The notes under the pieces are model-generated. The model saw only the letters and a list, made by a program, of their open reading frames with translations, was not told the origin of the DNA and searched no databases. 64,000 bases of DNA. Source: Carettochelys insculpta (Eukaryota > Chordata > Testudines > Carettochelyidae). The stretch lies in NCBI RefSeq assembly GCF_033958435.1, contig NC_134140.1:59365001-59429000 (forward strand), written 5' to 3'. Numbering within the stretch: the first letter of the stretch is position 1; each line of letters opens with the position of its first letter. The position numbers and the translations under genes were made by a program. Below are positions 21,876 to 33,610 of the stretch, one piece after another.

Positions 21876-24800
21876 GTGAGTGAAGTTTTGAGTTTTCTTT
21901 AATAAGTTTTATATTTAACGTCCTAAGAAATAGCTCTTGAAATTGTACCCATGAAATCATATGTCAAAACTGCATATAACACAAACAGAATAAATGTCAC
22001 AATTGTTAGTTCAGCAATGCTAGTAAATAACTCTCTTGAAAAATGAAATTCATGCCCTGTATAATTTAGTCTACTGCATAACTGAACTTGTGTGCCCACA
22101 GAACCAAAGGAAAATAAAAAAACCTAAACCACAAAGTTCATACATCCCTAAGAGGTGGCCAGTAGTTCCACCTTAGTGTCCAATTAACATTGGTTTTGGT
22201 GGCTTTATAAGCATTTGAAAATCTGGTTCTGCACATGCAGAATACAGCTGAAGTGCAATGGCATTAAGATGCACAGCCAGTGAAGGTGAGGCTACCGTAG
22301 TTGAAAAGTTTAGTGGACAGAGGCAGTGGGTCAGGGATTCTCAGCAGGCACAAAGAGCTCTGTGTGAAGCTGTATCAGCTTGGTGCTTTGACAGCTTTAT
22401 CTAGAAGGCATGTAACAGCTTCAGCATTTGTGAATAACTTTTCATGGAATTCTCAGCTGTTTTGTGCACAATTCTGTATAGCTTGTAAAGTGTGCGGACA
22501 CTTGATGTAAATGTTCTTCATTAGTCTTTGTCTGAGGCATGGAGGATTTTGTATGTCCACGGGACCTTAAGTGGTTTTCATTGTCTCTGTTTGATATTCT
22601 TGTACTACACAGGACTGCATGCTGTTACATGTATGTACTTATGGTTTTTTAAAAGGTTCTGTATATGAAAAATAGAATGTGATGTAACCATATAGGCGCA
22701 AATCTTGCAACAGCTTACGTGTGTGCTAACTTCAGGCATGTGATTAATGACATCACTGAGTATTTGTATGAATAAAATTTATGCAGGATCAGAGTAATGA
22801 ACTGTATTATAATTAATGTATACTTGGGAACAGAATTAAGGTTGCACATGAAGTTTTATCCTTGTTATTTCCTAGCTCTTGAGCACTTATCTCTGCAATC
22901 TTAACATTGTGTTAATGCAGATTTTTAATGGAAATGAATTTTAATTTTACACACACACACACACACACACAATTGTTGTCTACTCATGTATGTAGAAGTA
23001 TATGTCTGAGAATGAAAGGATACGGTCTGAAGGATACAATTTTTGTTAATTGTGTTTTGTAGTACGGACATTTTTTTTCAAATGTAGGCTTATATATTCC
23101 CCTTTGCAGATGTACTGTCATCTTAGGCACATATCTGCTTAAATATTTTATCTCAGATGGTTACAAACTACCTATTAGATTACTACAAAGGAAAAATTTG
23201 AAGTAGCTTTTTCATTAGTGTTCCTGTATGTCTGGCAGGACTGTGAGCTATGACTTTCACACTTTGGAGCATAGTTGTGCAGGGCAGTTCTGCTAGCTGT
23301 TTTGTGCGTATGTCTGTAGGGCCCATATGGATCCTTGGCGACTTAAAAATCAAGGGGTTGATTTGATTTCAGAGAGGTTAATGAGCAATTAGTGAAAATT
23401 AGAGAAGTTAATGAGCAAGTAGTGAAAGTCACTTTTGCTACTTGCAAAAGAATCTCTTTGTTTAAAAAATAGAAAAAGGCCATAGTTATAAATTTATTTT
23501 TGGACGTTTCCTGTTGTAAAGAATAGTTGTTGGTTTTTGTAAACTAATCTGTTATATTGCCTGGTTTACATACAGAAAGACTCTACCTGTTAGCAAATCC
23601 ATGGACTCTGGAATACAGTCAGATGAAAGTTATAAAATGGATTATCCAGAAATTGGAATGTGTGTAATAATAAATAATAAGAACTTCCACCCAGCTACTG
23701 GTAACTGTTGATACTTCTATTTTATTTTCAAAGTTCTTCTTAATTCAGAGCAAGTTTTTAAAATGTAATTTTCTCCAAACTTAAATATATAACCAGATAA
23801 CTGTATTTTTAATGTTAAAATGTAGCGGTTTAAATGTATGTTAATTCTCACAGTACATACTTCCAAATATTTATCTAAGGAGGGAGAATTACAGATGTAG
23901 GAAATTCTATTTATCAAGTTGATCTTAACAGCCAGTATCTCAACTTTGCCATTTTAGGGGTATTAATATAGTTTTTTAGGCCCATAGATTTTGGGGAGAA
24001 ACGTTCCGTTTTGCGGGGGTGGGAAATGCGTGGTCAAATTCTTCTCTACACTGCTCATGTAAATCTGGAGTATTTGCTTCAGTGGTGTTGATCTAGATTT
24101 ATCCAGGTGTAACTGAACAGAAGTTGGCTCTGACACCACAGATCATTTGTCTTGTGTTTTTTACATAAAATTGAAGTGATTCTTCTTTCCAAATCCAAAG
24201 GAATGTCATTTCGATCGGGTACTGATGCAGATGCCGCTCAGATCAGAGATACTTTTATGAGTTTGGGATATAAAATCAGTCTTAACAATGATCGCACATG
24301 TAAGCAGATGGTTGACATCTTACAAAATGGTAAGTTAATTATGATCTGGGGCTCTATATTATTAAGATGTATTTATAGTTTAAAATTATTAACTTGAAAA
24401 ATTTTAAATAAACTAATAAGTGGTTGGTAGGTAAAATGGAAAACTGTACATGGTTCAAAAACTCAGCTATTGTGGTGTTGGATTCTTTGGGCTTGATCCT
24501 GCAAGGTGCTGAGCCCGCCAGGAAAACCCAGCAAAGCACATTTCACTTTGAGTAGTTAATTGACTATGTATGGCTATTCACATGCTTTAGTGCTTTCTGG
24601 GATTAGCCCAGTGTTCAGCACCTTGCAGGACTGAGCCCTATGTACAGTTTTTGCTGCCATCCTCAGAATCTGAACTGTTAAATCTCTAGTTGGGTGTTCA
24701 GAATCTAACTGAGATTATTCATATGTTAGTTTCCTGTCACAGTTCCTAGTCTGGAAAGAGAATGAAGGATTGTTTTAGAATGTAGTGGTTTTATGTAGCG

Positions 24801-27800
24801 GTCTGCTTTACTGTCTATTTCTAAACTTGTCATGCTGCTTCAGGTTTAGTTTAAAAGAGTCGCATTTTTCCTTTGACATTTCCTAATGCATCAGCAGGAA
24901 AAGAAAGGCACATGTCTGACATATTTTTTTTTAATTTTTATTTCTGCTGTAAGTCTGCATATCTGTCTTTACTTTTGTTCTTTTCGCCTGGCAGAGATTG
25001 TTGTGACATCTTAGCAGGGCCTGCCCTAATCCTTCAACATTAATTATTACAAAGGTATTTGCTCCCTCTCTGAGGGCAGGTATACTCTACCTGGAAGATT
25101 GACCCTCTCAGGGTCGCTCTTCTGTCATTCGATTTCAAGCATCTAGTAGAAATGTGTGAAATCAACTTCTCAGGGGTTGCAATCAACCCCTGCACTGTTT
25201 GTGAGACAGGAGGAGTAAGGAGATCAATGGGAGCCTTCCATTTTATTAGGATCGATGTATTGCATATCTGTGGCTGGCTTTCTTGGTCTAGTGTAATCAC
25301 AGCCTGAGAGTGTTACGGCAGGAAAAACTGAGTCCTGACCTGAGAATCGGGTGTCCCTCATTTGGTCTCATTTTGAGTATACTACAGTAAACCCCTGGTA
25401 TACGCGATTTCAACCTGTGCCTAAGTCCTGGTAATGCGACATAAGCACAAGTCTAAATCCTGAGGGTCCCAGGGGCTTGGGGATGGCAGGAGTGCCGCTC
25501 CTCTGCGAGCTCCCTGCTCCAGCCGCCAGCTCCCCCAGCTGGGGGAAGCCAGCAAGAAGCCACTCAGCTGCGGCTGTCTGCCTACCCAGCTTCCCTAGCT
25601 GTGGGAAGCTGGGCGGACAGACAGCCGCACTGCCTTGGCTTCTTCCCATCTCAGGGAGCCAGGGAACAGACAGCCATGCTGCTGCGGCTTTTCCCTGGCT
25701 TCCTCTAGCTGTTCCGGGGGGGAGCTCAGATTTCGCTCAGGTCAGGGGGAGCTGGGAAACTCCCGCCACTTTGGGAGCCAGGAAGGGATCTAGGTCTCAT
25801 AGTGAAATACAAGCTAAATATGAGTCAAAGAGGTAACAGTGTTGCAAAACAAACAAACATCATTCTGGGAGGTGCTAACAGGAGCATTGTAAGCAAAATG
25901 TAAGTAACGCTTCCGTTCCATTCTGATAAGATCTCTACGGGGTATTGTGTATAGTTCTGGGCACCACATTTAAAAAAAGATGTGAACAAGTTGGAGAGAA
26001 TCGAGAGAAGAGCAACAAAAAAATTAAAGGTTTATAAAACATGACCAGTGAGGGAAGATTGAAAAACATTTGTTTGTTTAATCTGTGGAAAAGACTGAGG
26101 AAAGACCTATACTTTCAAGTACATAAAAGATAGTTATAAGGAGGAGGGTGAAAAATTGTTCTTGTTAATCTGTAAAGGTAGGGCAAAAAGCAGTGAGCTT
26201 AACTTGCAGCATGTGGAGGTTTATGTTGGACATTAGGAAAAGCTTCCTGTCAGGGTAGTTAAGCATTGGAGCAGTTTGCCCAGGGAAGTTGTGGAATATT
26301 AATTGTTGGAGTTTTTCAAGTTCATGTGAAAAATGGTCCACTTCGAGGATGGGCACTAATTTTCACGGGGAGGCACTCTGAATTTACGTGAGTCATGACA
26401 GGCTGACCCCTGGAAGGGGCAAGGTCTCAGACTCAAAATGTAGAATGGGGTTAGAGAGAGAGCATGTGTATGTGAATGTGCATGTGCTTGACACAGAGGC
26501 TATGGCTATGTCTACACTACAGCATAAATTCGAATCTAAGGCACTTAGCTTGATTTTAAATTGCGACTGTTCACACATCAAATACCCTTATTTTGAATTT
26601 AGGAGGCACTAGGGCCGATTATTCTTACTCTGACAACCCGAGCGGGATTAATAGGATGTTCAAAAGTAAGTGTTTGAATCAATGGCCAGTTTTATTGACC
26701 TCCAGAGGAGTCCTTTTTATATCCCACAATGCCCCACAGATGTCCGTTCTGGCCAGTTGCAACTCCAAAGGTCTCCAGGTGCACAGGAAGTAAGGTAATG
26801 GGAAGCCAGTGGATTTAACATTTCAGGGGCTGACTGTCATCTGTGGCAAGATTGTGGGGGCTGGCTGTCACCGGGGGAAAGTCTGCTTCTGAAAAAACGG
26901 CAATTTGCTTTCCGCAGGGAGGAATGAGGGCAATGCAATGTGGGAAGATGACATCATATACCCACAACCACTCGTGGTGTATTTTTTTCCCATACTGCAC
27001 CACCGGAAAAAAACAGAATACTACGGGCTGAGGGAACTGTGAGATAGGTTCCCACAATGCACTGCTGCAACAGTCGATGTTTGGCAGGTCCGTGTGGCAG
27101 CACTAACCCAACTTTGTCGGGACTTTGGGGAGGTGAAGATGCTCAAATTGGAATTTATAAAACGCAGCATTACAAAATTGATTTTTATACAATCAAATAT
27201 TTCTTGTAGTTTAGATGTAATCTACATTACAAAATAGTCAAGTTTATTAAAGTTGATTTTTAACACTGGGTTTTGTACGTTTGAAGTTGAGCATTCACAC
27301 CTTCCCACAAAGCCAACTTAGTGCACTCCCACTTGATCGCCAAAGCCCGATGTCATCTTCCCACACTGCATTGCCATTATTCCACTTCCTTTGAAAACAA
27401 ATGGCCATTTTTTAGCAGCCCCTTTCCCTGATGAGAGAAATTTTGAGTCATCCCTCATTACAGACCTTTTAAACAAATGTGACCTGAAAGCACCCACTGT
27501 CATCTTCCCAGACGGCATTGCCCTTGTTCCCTTCCTGTTGAAAAGCAAACAGCCATTTTTCTGAAGGAAACGTATGGAATCCCAGGAGATAGAAAACCAC
27601 AACTGAACCATGTCAACAGGTTGCTCGACTAGTTTTCCCCCAGTGGAAGAATCTGTATCCACGTGAATAGGGAAAGACTTAATATTATTCACAGAGAGGG
27701 AAAGTAGGGAATCCCAAGGGAAAGACAGCCAAACAGGTGGTGGTGCTCGGAAGCTGAAACACCCTTTGCAAATGTGCTCTGGGAGCACCCAGCTGACTGT

Positions 27801-30800
27801 GCCATGTCAACAGGTACCTCAACTGGTTTTCTTCCGGTGAAAGAACACCTTTCATAAGGCAGCACGTCCGGGACCTGTCAGTTCTACATACTACAATGTT
27901 GTTTATGATGACAGTGGATTAAAACCAGATCACATGCAGAAAAGTAGGGCAGGAATCATGTCACCAGGTTGCTCAGCTACTTTTTCCCTGGTGAAAATAC
28001 AGCAAACAGGCCACTGCTGAGACTGCAGTTCCCCCCTGAGCCACATGCTTTGGGAAGGGAGACTACTGGAGCAGTGTGCCTAGTCGAGTGCGGGGGGTGG
28101 CCAGCAACCGGCCCCTCAACTAAACTCAGCCGGCAGGGGTCAGCCGAAGCTACTGTTGACATGGTGCAGTCACCTGGTTTCTTCTAAGCCGTCCTTCCAG
28201 TGCGTGTTGCCTCACAGGGGCTGCCAGCCCCCAAAATATTTGTTGTGGGGGAACCCCCCTGGTGCTTGGTGAGCCCCTGGAAAATGTGAAGGGCAGAAGC
28301 CTTCACCCTGCACAAGCCAGGACATGCTGGTATCTGGAAGCATGGTCCACACTGCACAGCTGGCATGTGGTGTGGTGGGGCGAGGGCTAGTGCACCAGCG
28401 ACATGGCACCTGTGCGGGAGAGGGGCTGCCCCGTACAAATGTGAAGCACAGAAAAGAAGTTTCTTGGCCTCTCTTCCAACATCCTGTGCAGGGATGAAGC
28501 CGTCACTTCATGCAGGGCAGGACATGCCGCTCTGCTGTCTGATGTGTCGCTGTCTGGTCCCAACAGCCAAGCCACTGTGTGGTGGGGTGGGGACTAGCCC
28601 TCCAGCCAAAACGAGATCCTGGCTCTTCTGATGGCTCCATCCTGGGGCTGTGTTTCATGGCTAGATGTAATCCCCCTATTGATTACAAAAAATAAATTAA
28701 TTCAAAGGGCCAAGCTTCCTGTTTCCTATTTTCTGCATGCCTGGCGAGCAGGGGAGGTGAAAACTGACAGAGCATGCACATTCTGGGCATCGTGGGATAC
28801 CTCTGGAGGCCAAAAAAATCGATTTAAAGAACTGCTATTTCCACACTAGCATTAATCTGAGCTTTCAAATTCAAACTTGGTGTTATGCTGCATCAGATGG
28901 TCAATGCAAGAATGTCAACCTTAATTAGCTCCCCTTAAGTCTGACCTAATGGTATTTGCAATGATTTTACAGTCACATTGTAAAATCGAGCTAACTGCCT
29001 TATAATCAACTTTATGCTGTAGTGTAGACATAGCCAGAGAGATTGTGTGTGTATGTATGTATAAAATAATTGGGTGACATAGAGACTAGGTGTATGACAG
29101 GGTGTAAGGCACAGAAGCTGGGTGTGCTGGCTACTGCTAGGTAAGTTTTTGAGAGATACTATGTGTTTCTCTTTAAGACTCGCTGACAGCTCCCCCATTC
29201 TGTTCTTTCTGAGCTCTGCATGGCTGGGGGAGGAGATAGAGAGAAAAACAGACTGTGATATGGCTGCTGGACAAACCTCAGAAATAGTGATTTTTTTCAG
29301 GGATAAGGGGCTGGCAACAGGGTGGTTTGCCATCAGAATGACAGCTACACTGTTTGTTTTCTGCCATGAATATGCAAATGACCAGCCATTTGCAATTTCA
29401 TGAGCCCTCATTTCCATCATACTGCCAGCAGCTGGACTGAATCTAGACGCAGCCCCAATGTTTTCTATGGGCAATTTCTCATTGTCACAGGAGAGGTACG
29501 ATGACTGGCCTATACAGGAGTGTATACCACTCTTATTGTGTGCACACACAGAGGTCTTCAGGGCTGTCTTCTGGTATCTTTTATGAGTACTATTGTCCCA
29601 CTCTCACATGCACACAGTTTCATTTTAGATGCTGTGAAATGATAACTGAACCCAATATTGCCAAATAAGGTCCTTGTTAACACAATAGACTTTTCTGTCA
29701 TAGAAAGTTTCAAACACCGATTATTTCTTCTGTCTTTTTTCAAGTTGCTAAAGATGATCACAGTAAGCGAAGCAGTTTCGTTTGTGTGTTGTTAAGCCAT
29801 GGTGAAGATGGATTGATCTATGGTACTGATGGTCCTCTTGAACTGAAAATATTAACAGGCCTGTTCAGAGGAGACAGGTGCAAGAGTCTGGCTGGAAAGC
29901 CTAAACTTTTCTTTTTCCAGGTAATGCACATCTAAAGTATTACATACTTGAATAATGCAAATTTTCCATTAGCTGCTTAGGCAAAGCCCAGAATTGTACA
30001 GTAAACCCCCAACTTACACTTAGGTTGCATTCCTGGGCGGCCATGTGAAAGATGAATTTTGCGCAAGTAAGGACGAGGTGGGGGAAAGGCCCCAGTCCTG
30101 GCTGCACCTGGCTCCTGCAAGTGGAGGGGAGCTGGGAGCCAGGCTGCTGCTTGGTTCCCAGCTCCCCGCCACTCCTGGGAGCCAGGGAACTGACCAGCTG
30201 AGCAGTGCTGGTCAGTTTCCCAGCTCCTGCAAGCAGCTCCCCACCACTCACACTTTCAACTGACATTATTGCAAATAAGTTGAAATTGTGTAAGTCAGGT
30301 TATTGCAAGTAAGTTGAAATTGTGTCTACTGTATGCTGCTTATATCGACTGCAAAGGAGCTACTTTGAGTGAGATACGGCACTGTTTGGCTTTATGTAAA
30401 TAGGCAGATTCTGTAATAGGTCTAGTTATGAGTTCCATGGATGCTATCCAGAAATCTTCAAAATATCAGTCAAAATTTCAAAAAGTTCTCAGATGCAAAA
30501 CTAAAATTTTGAATTAATCAACCCATAACTTAGTTAGAATGAGGCAATCAGTTACATCAACTTTTGTACTTGCACTTCAACAAGTAATAAACAAAAAATT
30601 GAAGCATACGAATCTCTTCCTTTTCAGAGATTACTTAGTTGTTTTTCATATCGGGGGAGGTCAAAGTTTGAACTAATTGTGAATATCATGGTGACATTTA
30701 TTTGCTGACCTTTACTATTTCTTCAGTTTGCTTTCCCCTTCCTTCTCTCAGGCTTGTAGAGGGACAGAATTAGATTCTGGCGTTGAGACAGACAGTAGAC

Positions 30801-32300
30801 CGGAGGAAAATACATGTCAGAGAATACCTGTAGAAGCAGACTTCCTATACGCATATTCTACTGCTCCGGGTAAGAAAGGCTCTTGGAAAAATTCTCCATT
30901 GCTAAAATAGATAGGTAGTTGTTTGGACTAATGTTATATTTAATTTGAAGGCGGTTTTATTCTTTCCTAAAACAATTCCTGTGACCTTTTTTTTTCATTT
31001 TGTATGCTTATGCACATTGGGAGCACCTGACACTCAAAATTCTTCTAAGATGTAGATTCCATCTTCACTTGTAGTTCTGAAACAACCCAGAAATAGTGAT
31101 TATTGTAAGGAAAATCACCAAATTCTTCATATTGTCCATATGAGACATGCTACTGTAACTTTTCTGATACCATGCACAATTCTGTGGCAGGGAACAGATT
31201 ATTAGCCTTATATTTTCATGGAGTGGATTGGAGAAATGCAAAGATAGTGATGCTGAGGTTCTGAACATTTGAGTCCTGAATCTCTCTATGTACAGTCTTC
31301 TCCTCTTGATGTACGGATTTGGTTACAGTAGCGAGTTTTGCAGACAAAACTCAGCACTTTTGCTGGCAGCCTTCGGCCTCTCATCTGTAAGGCGTAACAC
31401 TGCTGTTGATAGATTCTGTCAACAAAAAAGCGGTGTGTACGATCTGGGGTGGTCCATCTTCGACAGACAGGGCATCCAGAACAATGGGTAGCTCTGCCTG
31501 CTGTGCTTCCAGCTGCCTGTTTTGTGGCAAGCAGGTGGGCAGTCTGGCTGCTGTGTTGGCAGAGCAGAGCGCTCTTCTGATTCGTTTTTTGTTTGGCCCC
31601 TCTGTCGTCAGAAGTTTTTTCGGGACATCTCTTCCGACAGTGACTTTTGTCAATAGTGTGCTGTAGTGCAACCATAGCTAAAGTGTATTCTTTAATGGTG
31701 CAATTAAATAGAAATTGGTAATACGCTTAGAACACTGTGGTGGCAAAAGATGGATTGCCCAGCTTTGACTCTTCTTTTACCTAAGGTTCTCCTGGGTTAA
31801 TAAAGGAGGTCAGAGTTAGGCAATCTGAACTAACTCTTTATGTTGGATTTTGATGACGCACTGCTTGAATCTGTTTGAAAGTGTATTGTGGTTATTTAAG
31901 TAACAAGCTAGAATAATGTATTTTAAAACCTTTTATTTAATTATTTTAACTCTTGCTAGAAAACTACTCTTGCAAGCAAACTATTTTTTGTGATTGTTAA
32001 CTCAGTCACATTTTGCAGGGAACTATACTGGACCAATATAATATATGTTACTTAACAGTTTTTTCTTCTGTAGGCTATTACTCCTGGAGAAACTCATCAG
32101 AAGGCTCCTGGTTTATTCAGTCACTATGTTTGATGCTGAAACAGCATGCAAAGAAACTTGAGCTTATGCAGATACTAACACGTGTAAATCGAAAGGTTGC
32201 AGAATATAGTTCGTATTCAAACCATCCAGATTTCCATGCAAAGAAGCAGATTCCATGTATTGTGTCCATGCTCACCAAAGAATTCTACTTCCCTTACTAA
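21802..32300 (+). CDS. CASP3: Caspase-3 (six coding exons)
   Basis: Caspase-3 is the main executioner protease of apoptosis. It is a cytosolic cysteine protease that cuts after Asp in DEVD-like sites and is itself activated by caspases 8 and 9. Joining 21802-21875, 23576-23700, 24201-24329, 29745-29920, 30752-30869 and 32074-32300 gives 849 bases: 282 residues plus stop (human has 277). All introns are GT-AG and all phases agree. The prodomain ends at SMD35/S, and the large/small subunit cut is VETD182/S. The catalytic dyad is His128 (SHG) and Cys170 (QACRG), and the S1-pocket arginines are Arg71 and Arg213. The inter-subunit linker and one late loop are each a residue shorter than in human. 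Nothing suggests loss of function. The CpG island about 10 kb upstream is its likely promoter. Confidence 0.98.
21876..23575 (+). other. CASP3 intron after coding exon 1
   Basis: This 1.7-kb intron is AT-rich. It contains a CA microsatellite at 22949-22970. No mobile element was recognised. Confidence 0.7.
23576..23700 (+). CDS. CASP3: CASP3 coding exon 2 (end of prodomain, start of large subunit)
   Basis: Acceptor TACAG before 23576, donor GTAACT after 23700. It encodes KSMD35/SGI, the prodomain cut, and the [10 protein letters not shown] strand of the caspase fold. Confidence 0.97.
24201..24329 (+). CDS. CASP3: CASP3 coding exon 3 (S1-pocket arginine)
   Basis: Acceptor AAAG before 24201, donor GTAAGT after 24329. 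It encodes [12 protein letters not shown], with Arg71 equivalent to human Arg64, and the following helix and strand. Confidence 0.97.
24489..24638. repeat. Short inverted-repeat element (MITE-like), 150 bp
   Basis: The first and last 26 bases are inverted copies with three or four differences, around the shared core CCTGCAAGGTGCTGA. This pattern is common in turtle and bird introns. No target duplication is clear. Confidence 0.6.
24639..25384. other. CASP3 intron after exon 3, mostly unassigned
   Basis: At 25065-25300 a TATACTCTACCTGGAAGATTGACC start and TCAGGGGTTGCAATC pieces resemble decayed Harbinger-like MITEs, but the ends are not convincing. The rest is plain. Confidence 0.4.
25385..25780. 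repeat. pogo/Tigger-like element, left end only
   Basis: TA then CAGTAAACCCCTGGTATACG at 25383-25404 is a Tigger-like end, followed by GC-rich internal sequence (AGCTGGGAAGC-type repeats). It resembles the inside of the elements at 29999 and 50712. The right end seems lost at the CR1 fragment. Confidence 0.5.
25790..26370 (+). repeat. CR1-like LINE fragment, old
   Basis: The + strand shows decayed CR1 late-RT blocks in order: ISMS-like [41 protein letters not shown], then a [13 protein letters not shown] block and [10 protein letters not shown]. It lies in CASP3 intron 4 counted from exon 1. Confidence 0.8.
26504..29035. mobile_element. Large inverted-terminal-repeat element, 2.5 kb, no transposase
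   Basis: The ends GGCTATGTCTACACTACAGC at 26504 and its inverted copy ending at 29035 agree over about 27 bases with two differences. The inside has no transposase frame. It has an internal inverted motif (GTGGGAAGATGACATCAT at about 26940, reversed near 27350 and 27500). It also has a recurring TGTCAACAGG / TTTTCCC-GTGAA motif near 27611, 27804 and 27954. The start GGCTATGTCTACAC is related to the MITE at 61472. No clear target duplication was found. It is probably a non-autonomous Harbinger-like element. Confidence 0.65.
29745..29920 (+). CDS. CASP3: CASP3 coding exon 4 (catalytic histidine)
   Basis: Acceptor TTCAAG before 29745, donor GTAATG after 29920. It encodes the LLSHGEDG segment with His128, the FRGDRC segment, and the KLFFFQ strand whose last residue is the Gln of QACRG. 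Confidence 0.97.
29999..30331. mobile_element. pogo/Tigger-like MITE, 333 bp
   Basis: It starts CAGTAAACCCCCAAC and ends TGTCTACTG, with TA on both sides (29997-29998 and 30332-30333). The inside is GC-rich (GGGAGCTGGGAGCC type). It sits just after CASP3 coding exon 4. Confidence 0.7.
30752..30869 (+). CDS. CASP3: CASP3 coding exon 5 (catalytic cysteine, subunit cut)
   Basis: Acceptor CTCTCAG before 30752, donor GTAAGA after 30869. It encodes ACRG with Cys170, the processing site VETD182/S and the [16 protein letters not shown] strand. Confidence 0.97.
31290..31680. repeat. Unclassified repeat in CASP3 last intron
   Basis: A GC- and CpG-richer block in an AT-rich intron, with GTCGTCAGAAG and TTCCGACAGTGAC segments near the right side. 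It resembles a non-autonomous DNA transposon, but its ends were not resolved. ORFs here on both strands look accidental. Confidence 0.4.
32074..32300 (+). CDS. CASP3: CASP3 coding exon 6 (small subunit, stop)
   Basis: Acceptor TTCTGTAG before 32074, stop TAA at 32298-32300. It encodes YYSWR with Arg213, [18 protein letters not shown] and the C-terminal [14 protein letters not shown]. Confidence 0.98.
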
Positions 32301-33430
32301 AGAATTTTGCCTTGTAACTTTTATTTCTCTCACTGAGTGATTTCACACATTTGTATTTGTAATGTATGCACAAACTGAGAAAACAAAATTAGCATTGAGT
32401 ACCACTTGCAAATCTGAATTCGTGTTCACTACTCTATGGAGGTAATATAGGTGAGATTTTAAGACTCAGCACTAAACTTGTCTATTAGAGCAGTAGAACT
32501 TTGTTGCTTTCTCAGAAACTCAGGTTCAGGTTATTGAATATGGATAAACTTGAAAGTAATGCTCTGACTTTCTGGAAAAATAGACAGAAGAGACAAGATG
32601 AATTGCTTATCATTTCTCGTAAGACATTACATTTCATTCTGGCTGGAGGAAGAGAGACAAAAAATCAGTGTATTCTAAATAGTTTCTCCTTCCATCTTTG
32701 ACATAATTAGCAAACAGATTCAGAATATAGAATATACCACTGTCGTTACTGACAATATTATATTAGTGTCACTGCAAATGAGTGAGTTTTAAAAGTACTG
32801 CAGAGAAATGTGTAAAATGTAGAAGCAGGTTATTACATTCATTTATACAATGATGGAACTTATCCAGAGTTGCAACAATTTTTGTGCTATACTCTGGCTT
32901 TTATAACTTTCTGTCAAATATGAAAACTTATGAGAGACTTAGCTCGTCAGTGCTTACTACCCACTTGCAAATACAAGTTATGTAATGGGGTTTGATCTCA
33001 CCCATAAAGTAGATGTGTAGTGTTGGAGAAAACTTAGTGGTTTTTGTCTAGTATCAAAGTAGATAATTGACTTTAAAGGTCTAATAAAACAGACAGATTT
33101 AGTATAATAGGATACCATAAATTAATTTTTTTCATTTTGCATTTTGTGACGGTAAACTACATAAATATTGGAGTGCAGGCACATAAAAAAATAAGAGAAG
33201 CAGATTTTTTGTTATCTATTTAATCATAAATGATTTTTTACGTTTGATGCAGACTGTGACAATCAACACCTTTTGATAAAGAAAACTCAGAATTGTCATG
33301 GCAGCACTGAACTCTTGCAGATAAGGCTTTTAAACTTTTTTTAAAAATAAGTAGTATAACTTGACCTTGTCATTTCAAAAAGGAGCCTTTTGATTTTTTT
33401 ACTTATTAAATTAAATATTGTCTAAGTTAA
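32301..33430 (+). other. CASP3: CASP3 3' UTR (end estimated)
   Basis: AT-rich, repeat-free sequence follows the stop codon. The two poly(A) signal candidates are AATAAA at 33083-33088 and ATTAAA at 33405-33410, the latter followed by a T/GT-rich stretch. Either gives a 3' UTR of about 0.8-1.1 kb. Confidence 0.6.
33083..33088 (+). terminator. Candidate CASP3 poly(A) signal AATAAA
   Basis: Canonical hexamer about 780 bases after the stop codon. The variant ATTAAA at 33405 is the alternative. Confidence 0.45.
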
Positions 33431-33610
33431 ATACATTGCTCTTCTGTCTTTATTCTACATTTATTCGTTTTAAATCTGCAGAAAACATCGGGTTCTAACT
33501 TTTAATTTGTTTAATTGCTTTTACACCATGTGTGCATTGTGCTGTACCACCTTCCTTTCCCTATTCAGACCAAAAATTGAGAGGTAACTTAGGTAAAATA
33601 GTGAGCTGAA

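Noticed and set aside
31286..31675. 129-codon minus-strand ORF with several cysteines
   Set aside because: It sits within a repeat-like block of a CASP3 intron, overlaps ORFs on the other strand and has no known domain.
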